Shown one piece after another: positions 1 through 10,133 of a stretch of DNA of 10,133 nucleotides. Positions within the stretch are counted from its first letter, which is position 1. Every line of letters starts with the position of its first letter. The DNA is from an uncultured Oxalobacteraceae bacterium (GTDB lineage Bacteria > Pseudomonadota > Gammaproteobacteria > Burkholderiales > Burkholderiaceae). The translations under genes were made by a program, and so were the position numbers. The stretch is taken from assembly GCA_946478765.1 (NCBI GenBank), contig CAMLDH010000107.1, positions 1 to 10,133 on the forward strand, read 5' to 3'. A model generated the notes under the pieces. It saw nothing but the letters and a program-made list of their open reading frames with translations. It was not told the DNA's origin and ran no database searches.

Positions 1-1
1 G

Positions 2-271
2 GAAAACAGATTATCCCGCTTCCAGAGAAAAAGATGTTTGCGCATTGAGAAAGCGGGTCTGGGTACCGCGATTGCCCCATTGTTCCTGCTGATCGACAGC
101 TTGATGTCCGGGCGACTGGTCGCGCCGTCCGGCTTTATTGCCGATGGCACGCAATACATCGCGCTATTGCGCAAACCGCTGGCGCAACATTCCGCAGAAG
201 AGCAATTCATGCATTGGCTGCAAAGCGCTGCGGCGGAAACCCTGGCGCAAACGGAAAAATTTCGGCATTAG
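2..271 (+). CDS. LysR-family transcriptional regulator, C-terminal part only
   Basis: The frame is open from the left edge to a TAG stop at 269-271, so the gene begins outside the window. It encodes about 89 residues of the end of a LysR effector-binding domain. The stretch around AGLGTAIAPLFLLIDSLMSG followed by RLVAP matches the family pattern AxxGxGxAxxPxFLxxdeLxxGrLV. A final amphipathic segment with FMHWLQ matches the usual F-x-x-WL near the C-terminus of GcvA-like members. LysR proteins are cytoplasmic DNA-binding regulators. The DNA-binding domain and the regulated neighbour are not visible, so the target cannot be named. An internal TTG at 38 is not a credible start because the family domain continues upstream of it. 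An insertion sequence begins 13 bp after the stop and leaves this gene intact. Confidence 0.8.
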   Translation, partial: ENRLSRFQRKRCLRIEKAGLGTAIAPLFLLIDSLMSGRLVAPSGFIADGTQYIALLRKPLAQHSAEEQFMHWLQSAAAETLAQTEKFRH

Positions 272-284
272 GTCTTGTTGACTA

Positions 285-300
285 GGCTCTGTTGACGTTT
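285..300 (+). repeat. IS left terminal inverted repeat
   Basis: GGCTCTGTTGACGTTT pairs with the right end at 15 of 16 positions; the only mismatch is at the seventh base. TA at 283-284 immediately precedes it. The transposase reading frame runs directly into this repeat, which leaves no room for a normal start region. Confidence 0.88.
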
Positions 301-962
301 TGCCGTCGGTTTGTTGAAGCTGTTCTGTGGGTGCTGCAGGTTGGCGGTCAGCGGCGCTCCCTGCCGGCAGAGCGCGGCAACTGGAACAGTGTGTTCAAAC
401 GCTTTTCACGCTGGTCGGCCTTGGGCGTGTGGGACCATCTTCTTGGCTTTCAGGCGAAAGCCGCTGATCTTCAAGACGTTTCCATCGACAGCACCATTGC
501 GCGCGCCCATGCATGCGCCGCCGGGGCTGCCCGAAGCGGCGCAGCGAGGAGGTGCTGGGCCGGTCGCGCGGCGGCTTTGGTTGCAAGATCCAGGCGGCGG
601 TTGACGGCTTGGGTCTGCCCATCAGGTTTATCCTGGCCGGCGCACAAGCGGCCGATATCAGTCAAGCCATCCCGCTGATGACAGGATTGACGGTCCATGC
701 ATGCCTGGCCGATAAAGGATACGACGCCAACGCGTTTCTGGCATGGTTGCAGGCCCATGGGATCAAGACGGTGATTCCCCCGAAAGCCAACCGAAAGGAG
801 CAAAGGCAGTGCGATTGGTGGCATTACAAGGAGCGCCATCTGGTCGAGTGCATGTTTGGAAAACTCAAGTACTACCGTCGCCTCGCCATGCGATACGAGA
901 AAAAAGCCCTTCATTTCATGGGGATGCTGGCGTTCGCGGGTGTTTTGCTTTGGCTGCGGTGA
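292..962 (+). pseudogene. IS5-family transposase, N-terminally truncated and frameshifted
   Basis: This is a DDE transposase that would cut and join the IS ends. The first part lies in the frame of 292: [10 protein letters not shown], then [13 protein letters not shown], then [16 protein letters not shown], which holds the first catalytic Asp (codon 487-489). The second part lies in the frame of 513: [20 protein letters not shown], then LADKGYDANAF with the second Asp, then KERHLVECMFGKLKYYRR with the catalytic Glu. It ends in LLWLR and TGA at 960-962. Two lesions are visible. The roughly 40-residue N-terminal segment that normally precedes FVEAVLW is absent, because the left inverted repeat abuts that codon. 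The frame then switches by -1 within about 514-540. Some IS427 elements use programmed frameshifting, but I see no slippery heptamer here. One missing C in the run at 530-532 would also explain the switch. No good start codon or ribosome site is present, so an active product is unlikely. Confidence 0.85.
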
Positions 963-974
963 GCCGCAGCCAAA
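949..974. repeat. Perfect 11-bp hairpin at the end of the transposase gene
   Basis: TTTGGCTGCGG (949-959) and CCGCAGCCAAA (964-974) are exact reverse complements around a TGAG loop (960-963). The loop begins with the transposase stop codon TGA. The 3' arm overlaps the inner bases of the right inverted repeat. There is no T-run after it in either direction, so it is not a standard intrinsic terminator. It may limit readthrough into or out of the element, which is inference. Confidence 0.75.
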
Positions 975-987
975 CGTCAATAGAGCC
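972..987 (-). repeat. IS right terminal inverted repeat
   Basis: AAACGTCAATAGAGCC is the inverted copy of the left end and is followed by TA at 988-989. Its inner three bases (972-974) also form the end of an 11-bp hairpin that carries the transposase stop codon. Confidence 0.88.
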
Positions 988-988
988 T

Positions 989-1017
989 AGGGTAAATGTC
1001 GTTCTGCGAGGGTAAAT
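989..1017 (+). repeat. Pair of 9-bp direct repeats AGGGTAAAT
   Basis: AGGGTAAAT occurs at 989-997 and again at 1009-1017, starting 20 bp apart, in the short gap between the IS and the stop of the small membrane-protein gene. The spacing is about two helical turns. With only two short copies this may be chance. Confidence 0.35.
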
Positions 1018-1040
1018 TGCGCCTGCCTGATAAGCGGACC

Positions 1041-1388
1041 TTATTCGATTACCGATTTGGGCGCATCCGCCGCGCTCCGCTGCCGGCGCCGGTCCAGCCA
1101 CCAAGCCAGCAGCGGCAACGCCAGAAATCCGCCCGGTGCCACAAACAGCACCAGGTAGGGACTAACCGATGCCAGCCGGCGCAGCTTGGCCCGGATTTTC
1201 TTGCGCTCGGCGTCGGTCCAGCGGTAACCGTTGCGCTGTTTCATCAAAAGCGGCATCAGCCCGCGCATTTGCGACATCTCTTCCGACAGCCGCATGCGCT
1301 CGCGGTTTTGCAGCGCCCAGCCCCATTGGAGCACCCGCCGTATGGGAAGGAGCGAAGTTGCCAGTGCAGAGATGGATCGCCGGAACAA
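1041..1388 (-). CDS. Small membrane protein, possibly LETM1-like; start uncertain
   Basis: The frame gives up to 115 residues. It starts with a charged, probably helical region rich in Arg, Glu and Met (residues about 20-60, including MPLLMKQRNGYRWTDAE). A basic stretch ERKKIRAKLRRLA follows, then one clear hydrophobic segment at about residues 75-98 (PYLVLFVAPGGFLALPLLAW) and a basic tail DRRRQR. A basic helix followed by SPYLVLFVxPGGFLxLPLL recalls the membrane segment of LETM1-domain proteins. That link is from memory and its function here is unknown. A stop lies two codons upstream of the TTG at 1388, so the start is this TTG or an internal codon. The TTG has no good ribosome site; the ATG of residue 41 has GGAAGAG nine bases upstream. 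A 5' truncation is also possible. The gene runs in the same direction as rpoC, below its terminator, and converges with the LysR gene beyond the IS. Confidence 0.55.
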   Translation of the reverse strand: MFRRSISALATSLLPIRRVLQWGWALQNRERMRLSEEMSQMRGLMPLLMKQRNGYRWTDAERKKIRAKLRRLASVSPYLVLFVAPGGFLALPLLAWWLDRRRQRSAADAPKSVIE

Positions 1389-1601
1389 TTGTTATTCTTG
1401 TAAAGGATGAAGTATCGGTAATGCAAGGTCTGGTTCGATTGTATACCCATCCTTCGCATGCGCCGCGGCCATTTCGGCCCATTTATGCCGGCATGCTTCT
1501 TACTTGGACTGCCAGCCCCCCCCGTACATAGTTGATTCCATATGCATTGAATTTCCCTTGCTGCGTGCAGTCGTCCGGCACAAAGGTTTCGGGAGACATC
1601 G
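1389..1601. other. Gene-free stretch between rpoC terminator and small membrane-protein gene
   Basis: I see no convincing gene here. Short open frames on both strands have no recognisable protein character. Base composition is uneven, AT-rich near 1380-1450 and 1525-1605. It holds an eight-C run at 1516-1523 and a weak inverted pair of GCATGC boxes near 1455 and 1492. A minus-strand promoter for the membrane-protein gene might lie here (TTGCAT about 18 bp before TACAAG, roughly 1397-1426), but the match is poor. Confidence 0.5.
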
Positions 1602-1642
1602 TGAAATAAAAACGGCACCGCGGAAATTCCGGGGTGCCGTTT
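1602..1642 (-). terminator. Intrinsic terminator of the rpoBC operon
   Basis: AAACGGCACC (1610-1619) pairs perfectly with GGTGCCGTTT (1633-1642). Inside this stem a G-G mismatch and a 3-bp CGG/CCG stem close an AAATT loop. On the minus strand the stem is followed by a U-rich tail that reads TTTTTATTT, counting from the last bases of the stem. It starts 20 bp after the rpoC stop. This is the classic Rho-independent layout and marks the end of the operon, so the small gene further along is probably a separate transcription unit. Confidence 0.92.
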
Positions 1643-1662
1643 AATTTAAAGCGACTGCGGGA

Positions 1663-4600
1663 TTAAACTTCGCCGTCCGGTGTTCCGGTCGTTTCTGCAA
1701 TCTCTGCTTCCGCTGCACGCGCCGATTGCTCGGCTTGCAGCAACGCTGTACGCTCTTCCGCTTCCCACGATTCCTTCTCCTTGCGGGCGCGATGGAATGC
1801 GAGGCCGGTACCGGCAGGAATCAAGCGGCCGACGATGACGTTTTCCTTCAAGCCACGCAAACCGTCTTTCTTGCCCATGATCGCCGCTTCGGTCAGGACA
1901 CGTGTAGTTTCCTGGAACGATGCCGCGGAGATGAACGAGTCGGTCGATAGCGATGCCTTGGTGATACCGAGCAGTACGTTTTCATATGTCGCCGGGATCT
2001 TGCCTGCAGCAATCACGCGATCGTTTTCGTCCAACAACTCGGAGCGCTCGACCTGCTCGCCCACGATATAGCTGGAATCGCCCGCATCAACCACTTGCAC
2101 GCGGCGCAGCATCTGACGCACGATCACTTCGATATGCTTGTCGTTGATCTTCACGCCTTGCAAGCGGTACACGTCCTGCACTTCATCGACAATGTAACGT
2201 GCCAGCGCTTCGATACCCAACAAACGCAGGATGTCTTGCGGATCGGCCGGGCCGTCCACGATCATCTCGCCCTTGTTGACAACCTGGCCGTCATGCACGA
2301 GCACTTGCTTGTCCTTGGTGATCAGGAACTCGTGCTTGTTGCCGTCCATGTCGGTGATTTCCAGACGCTGCTTGCCCTTGGTTTCCTTGCCGAAGGCAAC
2401 GGTACCGGTGACCTCCGCCAGCATGCCGGCATCTTTCGGCGAGCGTGCTTCGAACAACTCGGCCACGCGCGGCAGACCGCCGGTAATATCACGTGTTTTC
2501 TGCGATTCGGTCGGGATACGCGCCAGCACTTCGCCGACGGTGACTTGCTGGCCGTCTTTCACGGTGATCAGCGCACCGACCTGGAAGCCGATCGTCACAG
2601 CGTGCTCTGTGCCGGCGATCTTCACTTCTTCGCCATGTTCATTCAACAGTTTCACCTGCGGACGAACAGTCTTGGTGACGGAACCGCGACGCTTCGCATC
2701 GATAACCACCAGGGTCGACAGACCGGTAACTTCGTCGATCTGTTTCGCAACGGTCGAACCTTCTTCAACGTTCTCGAACTTCACCGTACCGGTGTATTCG
2801 GTAATGATCGGACGGGTCAGCGGATCCCATGTTGCCAATGCAGTGCCGGCTTTGATCGTCATGCCATCCTTGACGATCAGTGTGGCGCCGTATGGCACCT
2901 TGTGGCGCTCACGCTCGCGACCATGGTCGTCAGTGATCAGTACTTCGCCGGAACGGGAAATGACGATCTGGCCGCCTTTGCCGTTGGTGACGTAACGCAT
3001 CGTGGCGGTAAAGCGCACGGTACCGTTCGATTTGGCTTCAACTGAAGACGCAACCGCTGCACGCGACGCCGCACCACCGATGTGGAAAGTACGCATCGTG
3101 AGCTGGGTACCCGGCTCGCCGATCGACTGCGCAGCGATCACACCGACAGCTTCGCCGGCGTTGACCAGCGAACCGCGACCGAGGTCGCGGCCATAGCACT
3201 TACCGCACAAGCCGTAACGCGTGTCGCATGTCAGCGGCGTACGGACCTTGACTTCATCGATGCCGAGGCGTTCGATTTCTTCAACTGCATCTTCGTCCAG
3301 CAAAGTGCCGGACTCATACAACGTCGCCTGGGTTTCAGGATTGACGATGTCATTCGCCGCGACGCGGCCGAGAATACGATCGCGCAATGCTTCGATGACT
3401 TCGCCGCCTTCGACCAATGCCTTCATCGATGCGCCGTTCGCTGTGCCGCAATCGTCCTCGATCACAACCAGATCCTGCGTCACGTCAACCAGACGACGCG
3501 TCAGGTAACCGGAGTTCGCGGTCTTCAACGCGGTATCGGCCAGACCTTTACGCGCACCGTGCGTCGAAATAAAGTACTGCAACACGTTCAGACCTTCGCG
3601 GAAGTTCGCGGTAATCGGCGTCTCGATAATCGAGCCATCCGGCTTGGCCATCAGGCCACGCATACCGGCCAACTGGCGAATCTGGGCTGCCGAACCGCGG
3701 GCGCCGGAGTCGGCCATCATGTAAATCGCATTAAACGATTCCTGCGTCGACTTGGTACCGTCGCGCTTGATGACGTCTTCCACCTTGAGCTGGTCCATCA
3801 TGGCCTTGCCGACTTCGTCGCCGGCCTTGCCCCAGATATCCACCACTTTGTTGTAGCGTTCGCCCGCAGTCACCAGACCGGACGAGTATTGCTGTTCGAT
3901 CTGTTTGACTTCGTGCTCGGCATCGGCGATCAGCGTGACTTTTTGCGGCGGCACCAGCATGTCGTCGACGCAAATCGAGATACCGGCACGCGTCGCGAGA
4001 CGGAAGCCCGACTGCATCAACTGGTCGGCAAACACGACTGTCGCACGTAGTCCGCACTTGCGGAACGAGGTGTTGATCAGCTTCGAGATTTCTTTCTTTT
4101 TCAGCGCGCGGTTCAGCACGCTGAACGGCAAGCCCTTCGGCAGAATTTCCGACAGAATCGCACGACCGATGGTGGTCTCGTAACGTGTGATCGTCTTTTC
4201 GAATTCGCCGGTCTCCGGATTTTTCGGATACTCGGTGATACGCACGGTAACGCGGGTCGTCAGTTCGACTTCCTTGTTGTCGTACGCACGAATTACTTCG
4301 GACACGTCCGGGAACATCATGCCTTCGTTCTTGCCGTTGATCTTTTCACGGGTGGCGTAGTACAGCCCCAGCACGATATCCTGCGACGGCACGATCGACG
4401 GTTCGCCGTTGGACGGGAACAGGATGTTGTTGGAGGCCAGCATCAAGGTGCGGGCTTCCATCTGCGCTTCGATCGACAACGGTACGTGGACCGCCATCTG
4501 GTCACCGTCAAAGTCGGCGTTGAACGCGGCGCACACCAGCGGATGCAGCTGGATCGCCTTGCCTTCGATCAGGACCGGCTCGAACGCCTGGATGCCCAAG

Positions 4601-5892
4601 CGGTGCAATGTCGGCGCACGGTTCAACATGACCGGATGTTCGCGGATCACGTCTTCCAGGATGTCCCACACCACCGGTTCTTGAATCTCGACCAGTTTCT
4701 TCGCGGCCTTGATCGTGGTCGCCAAGCCCATCAATTCGAGCTTGTTGAAAATGAAAGGCTTGAACAATTCCAGCGCCATCAATTTCGGCAGGCCGCACTG
4801 ATGCAATTTCAGTTGCGGACCCACCACGATGACGGAACGGCCGGAGTAGTCGACGCGCTTGCCCAGCAAGTTTTGACGGAAACGGCCGCCCTTGCCTTTG
4901 ATCATTTCGGCCAGCGACTTTAGCGGGCGCTTGTTGGCGCCGGTCATCGCTTTACCGCGACGGCCGTTGTCCAGCAGCGAATCGACCGCTTCCTGCAACA
5001 TACGCTTTTCGTTGCGCGTGATGATTTCTGGTGCGCGCAGCTCCATCAAACGCTTCAAGCGGTTGTTGCGGTTGATGACGCGGCGATACAGGTCGTTCAG
5101 GTCGGAAGTCGCAAAGCGGCCGCCATCGAGCGGCACCAGCGGACGCAATTCCGGCGGCAGCACCGGCAGCACTTCCATGATCATCCAGTCCGGCTTGATG
5201 CCGGAACGCTGGAACGCTTCGAGCACTTTCAGGCGCTTCGCGTATTTTTTGATCTTGGCTTCGGACTTGGATTCTTTCAACTCGACACGCAGCGTCTCTG
5301 CATCGCGGTCGATGTCGATCGAGCGCAGCAATTCGCGGATACCTTCGGCGCCCATGAAGGCGGTGAAGTCGTCGCCGAATTCTTCATACTTGGCGGCGTA
5401 GTCGTCTTCCGACATGATCTGGCATTTTTTCAGCGGGGTCATGCCGGGATCGGTCACGACGTAGGCTTCAAAGTACAGTACGCGTTCGATATCGCGCAAC
5501 GTCATGTCGAGCACCATGCCCAGACGCGACGGCAGCGATTTCAGGAACCAGATATGCGCGGTCGGCGACGCCAGTTCGATATGACCCATGCGCTCGCGAC
5601 GCACTTTTGCCAATGTAACTTCAACGCCGCACTTTTCGCAGATCACACCGCGGTGCTTCAGGCGCTTGTACTTGCCGCACAGGCATTCATAGTCCTTGAT
5701 AGGGCCGAAAATCTTGGCGCAGAACAGGCCGTCGCGCTCAGGCTTGAAGGTTCGATAGTTGATGGTTTCCGGCTTTTTGACTTCGCCGTAGGACCAGGAA
5801 CGGATTTTTTCAGGGGACGCAAGACCAATCTTGATCGCGTCGAATTGTTCATTTTGCTGAACTTGCTTGAATAGATCGAGCAGTGCTTTCAT
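1663..5892 (-). CDS. rpoC: DNA-directed RNA polymerase subunit beta'
   Basis: This is the largest subunit of RNA polymerase (1409 residues, the usual size in betaproteobacteria). With beta it forms the active centre, and it holds the catalytic magnesium. The N-terminal zinc site is C70, C72, C85 and C88, identical in number to E. coli. The catalytic loop [12 protein letters not shown] carries D460, D462 and D464. The second zinc site is C815, C889, C896 and C899. The bridge helix follows at about 775-805 ([20 protein letters not shown]), and the trigger loop begins near [18 protein letters not shown] (about 923-940, with M933, R934 and H937). The conserved C-terminal region that docks omega contains [20 protein letters not shown] and ends in [11 protein letters not shown], before a charged, Ala-rich tail. 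The ATG is supported by GGAG six bases upstream and by the exact N-terminus [10 protein letters not shown]. It lies downstream of rpoB and is followed by an intrinsic terminator. No frameshift or missing key residue is seen. Confidence 0.99.
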   Translation of the reverse strand: MKALLDLFKQVQQNEQFDAIKIGLASPEKIRSWSYGEVKKPETINYRTFKPERDGLFCAKIFGPIKDYECLCGKYKRLKHRGVICEKCGVEVTLAKVRRERMGHIELASPTAHIWFLKSLPSRLGMVLDMTLRDIERVLYFEAYVVTDPGMTPLKKCQIMSEDDYAAKYEEFGDDFTAFMGAEGIRELLRSIDIDRDAETLRVELKESKSEAKIKKYAKRLKVLEAFQRSGIKPDWMIMEVLPVLPPELRPLVPLDGGRFATSDLNDLYRRVINRNNRLKRLMELRAPEIITRNEKRMLQEAVDSLLDNGRRGKAMTGANKRPLKSLAEMIKGKGGRFRQNLLGKRVDYSGRSVIVVGPQLKLHQCGLPKLMALELFKPFIFNKLELMGLATTIKAAKKLVEIQEPVVWDILEDVIREHPVMLNRAPTLHRLGIQAFEPVLIEGKAIQLHPLVCAAFNADFDGDQMAVHVPLSIEAQMEARTLMLASNNILFPSNGEPSIVPSQDIVLGLYYATREKINGKNEGMMFPDVSEVIRAYDNKEVELTTRVTVRITEYPKNPETGEFEKTITRYETTIGRAILSEILPKGLPFSVLNRALKKKEISKLINTSFRKCGLRATVVFADQLMQSGFRLATRAGISICVDDMLVPPQKVTLIADAEHEVKQIEQQYSSGLVTAGERYNKVVDIWGKAGDEVGKAMMDQLKVEDVIKRDGTKSTQESFNAIYMMADSGARGSAAQIRQLAGMRGLMAKPDGSIIETPITANFREGLNVLQYFISTHGARKGLADTALKTANSGYLTRRLVDVTQDLVVIEDDCGTANGASMKALVEGGEVIEALRDRILGRVAANDIVNPETQATLYESGTLLDEDAVEEIERLGIDEVKVRTPLTCDTRYGLCGKCYGRDLGRGSLVNAGEAVGVIAAQSIGEPGTQLTMRTFHIGGAASRAAVASSVEAKSNGTVRFTATMRYVTNGKGGQIVISRSGEVLITDDHGRERERHKVPYGATLIVKDGMTIKAGTALATWDPLTRPIITEYTGTVKFENVEEGSTVAKQIDEVTGLSTLVVIDAKRRGSVTKTVRPQVKLLNEHGEEVKIAGTEHAVTIGFQVGALITVKDGQQVTVGEVLARIPTESQKTRDITGGLPRVAELFEARSPKDAGMLAEVTGTVAFGKETKGKQRLEITDMDGNKHEFLITKDKQVLVHDGQVVNKGEMIVDGPADPQDILRLLGIEALARYIVDEVQDVYRLQGVKINDKHIEVIVRQMLRRVQVVDAGDSSYIVGEQVERSELLDENDRVIAAGKIPATYENVLLGITKASLSTDSFISAASFQETTRVLTEAAIMGKKDGLRGLKENVIVGRLIPAGTGLAFHRARKEKESWEAEERTALLQAEQSARAAEAEIAETTGTPDGEV

Positions 5893-5898
5893 GTATCA

Positions 5899-5902
5899 CT
5901 CC
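5899..5902 (-). promoter_or_regulatory. rpoC ribosome binding site
   Basis: On the minus strand GGAG lies six bases before the ATG (context TGGAGTGATACATG). It fixes the rpoC start and shows that rpoC has its own initiation signal despite the long structured spacer upstream. Confidence 0.85.
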
Positions 5903-5935
5903 AGTTGGCGTGAAAAAACGCTTGATGTATGACGA

Positions 5936-6035
5936 GGAAGGTGCCGGCCCGCTCGATGACCCTGTTCGCATCGGCGGGAGAGCCCTCCCTTTTGGGGGAG
6001 AGTTCCGCCGATACCGGGCACGGGCCGGCACTTCC
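5936..6035. repeat. Nested palindrome in the rpoB-rpoC spacer
   Basis: There are three concentric helices. The outer one pairs GGAAG-(G)-TGCCGGCCCG (5936-5951) with CGGGCCGGCACTTCC (6021-6035), giving 15 bp with one bulged base. The middle one pairs ATCGGCGG (5970-5977) with CCGCCGAT (6005-6012), 8 bp perfect. The inner one pairs CTCCC (5985-5989) with GGGAG (5996-6000) around a TTTTGG loop. The spacer spans 5893-6076, so the palindrome occupies more than half of it. In the rpoBC mRNA it would form a long hairpin ending about 33 bases before the rpoC ribosome site. No U-run directly follows it, so it is not a standard terminator. Candidate roles are an RNase III-type processing site, a stability element between cistrons, or a copy of a dispersed palindromic repeat. 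The structure is certain; the role is not. Confidence 0.8.
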
Positions 6036-6076
6036 AAAACTGCTGATTTGCTGCTTGTACTCTAAAGACTACTTGT

Positions 6077-10133
<4,057 letters not shown>

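Larger units (their letters stand above)
285..987 (+). mobile_element. IS5-family insertion sequence (IS427-like), degenerate, 703 bp
   Basis: The element is bounded by inverted repeats GGCTCTGTTGACGTTT (285-300) and AAACGTCAATAGAGCC (972-987), which match at 15 of 16 positions. It is flanked on both sides by TA (283-284 and 988-989), the short target duplication typical of the IS427 group of IS5. The reconstructed empty site reads ...TTGACTAGGGTAAATG.... It contains one DDE transposase gene that is shortened at the N-terminus and frameshifted. Members of this group are usually about 800-1000 bp, so roughly 100-150 bp appear to be lost next to the left end. Family and boundaries are clear from the ends plus the transposase. 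The exact named IS cannot be given without a search. With intact ends it could still be moved by a related transposase in trans, which is inference. Confidence 0.88.

Noticed and set aside
1397..1426. Minus-strand promoter for the small membrane-protein gene (TTGCAT about 18 bp before TACAAG)
   Set aside because: Both boxes are weak matches, and the true start of the gene is uncertain.
1516..1523. Eight-C run that might be a phase-variation tract
   Set aside because: It lies in no credible gene and in no clear promoter spacing, so length changes would have no obvious effect.
996..1531. Plus-strand open frames between the IS and the gene-free stretch
   Set aside because: They are antisense to the small membrane-protein gene, Pro/Arg/Gln-rich, and without domain or start signals.
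1256..1618. A 120-codon minus-strand open frame spanning the gene-free stretch
   Set aside because: It overlaps the better supported small membrane-protein gene in another frame, runs into the rpoC terminator region, and has a random-looking composition.
2095..4050. Two plus-strand open frames of about 320 codons opposite rpoC
   Set aside because: They show the same antisense codon-bias effect, with no domain, start signal or plausible promoter.
5893..5935. The spacer palindrome as an intrinsic terminator between rpoB and rpoC
   Set aside because: The sequence just after the hairpin on the transcript (CTCGTCATACATC) has no U-tract. The T6 run occurs about 20 bases later, inside a tiny 4-bp stem next to the rpoC ribosome site. 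Terminating here would also separate two essential co-expressed genes.

Overview
This window comes from a betaproteobacterium, most likely Burkholderiales and probably Oxalobacteraceae (Herminiimonas / Collimonas / Herbaspirillum type). The assignment rests on the character of the RpoB and RpoC proteins, recognised from memory and not from a search. About 85% of the window is the 3' part of the core RNA polymerase operon on the minus strand: rpoB (its first codons lie beyond the right edge), then rpoC, then a clear intrinsic terminator. The two subunits together form the catalytic centre of RNA polymerase. Every key motif I checked is intact, and the rifampicin-binding cluster has the susceptible wild-type residues.

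The left 1.6 kb is accessory. From the left edge there is the C-terminal end of a LysR-family regulator (plus strand). Next is a 703-bp IS5-family insertion sequence with 16-bp terminal inverted repeats and a TA target duplication, and its transposase gene is broken: the N-terminal part is missing and the reading frame shifts. Then comes a small membrane protein gene (minus strand, LETM1-like in appearance) and about 210 bp without a recognisable gene, ending at the rpoC terminator. Removing the IS restores a short gap of about 66 bp between the convergent LysR and membrane-protein genes, so the insertion did not interrupt a coding region.

The most unusual feature not explained by genes is a 100-bp nested palindrome that fills more than half of the 183-bp rpoB-rpoC spacer. 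It would fold into a long hairpin in the rpoBC mRNA, and it lacks the U-tract of a terminator. A second striking structure is a perfect 11-bp hairpin at the right end of the IS, whose loop holds the transposase stop codon. I see no evidence for a new defence system, CRISPR array, RNA gene or other complex novel system. The window is mainly ordinary housekeeping sequence with one decayed IS.
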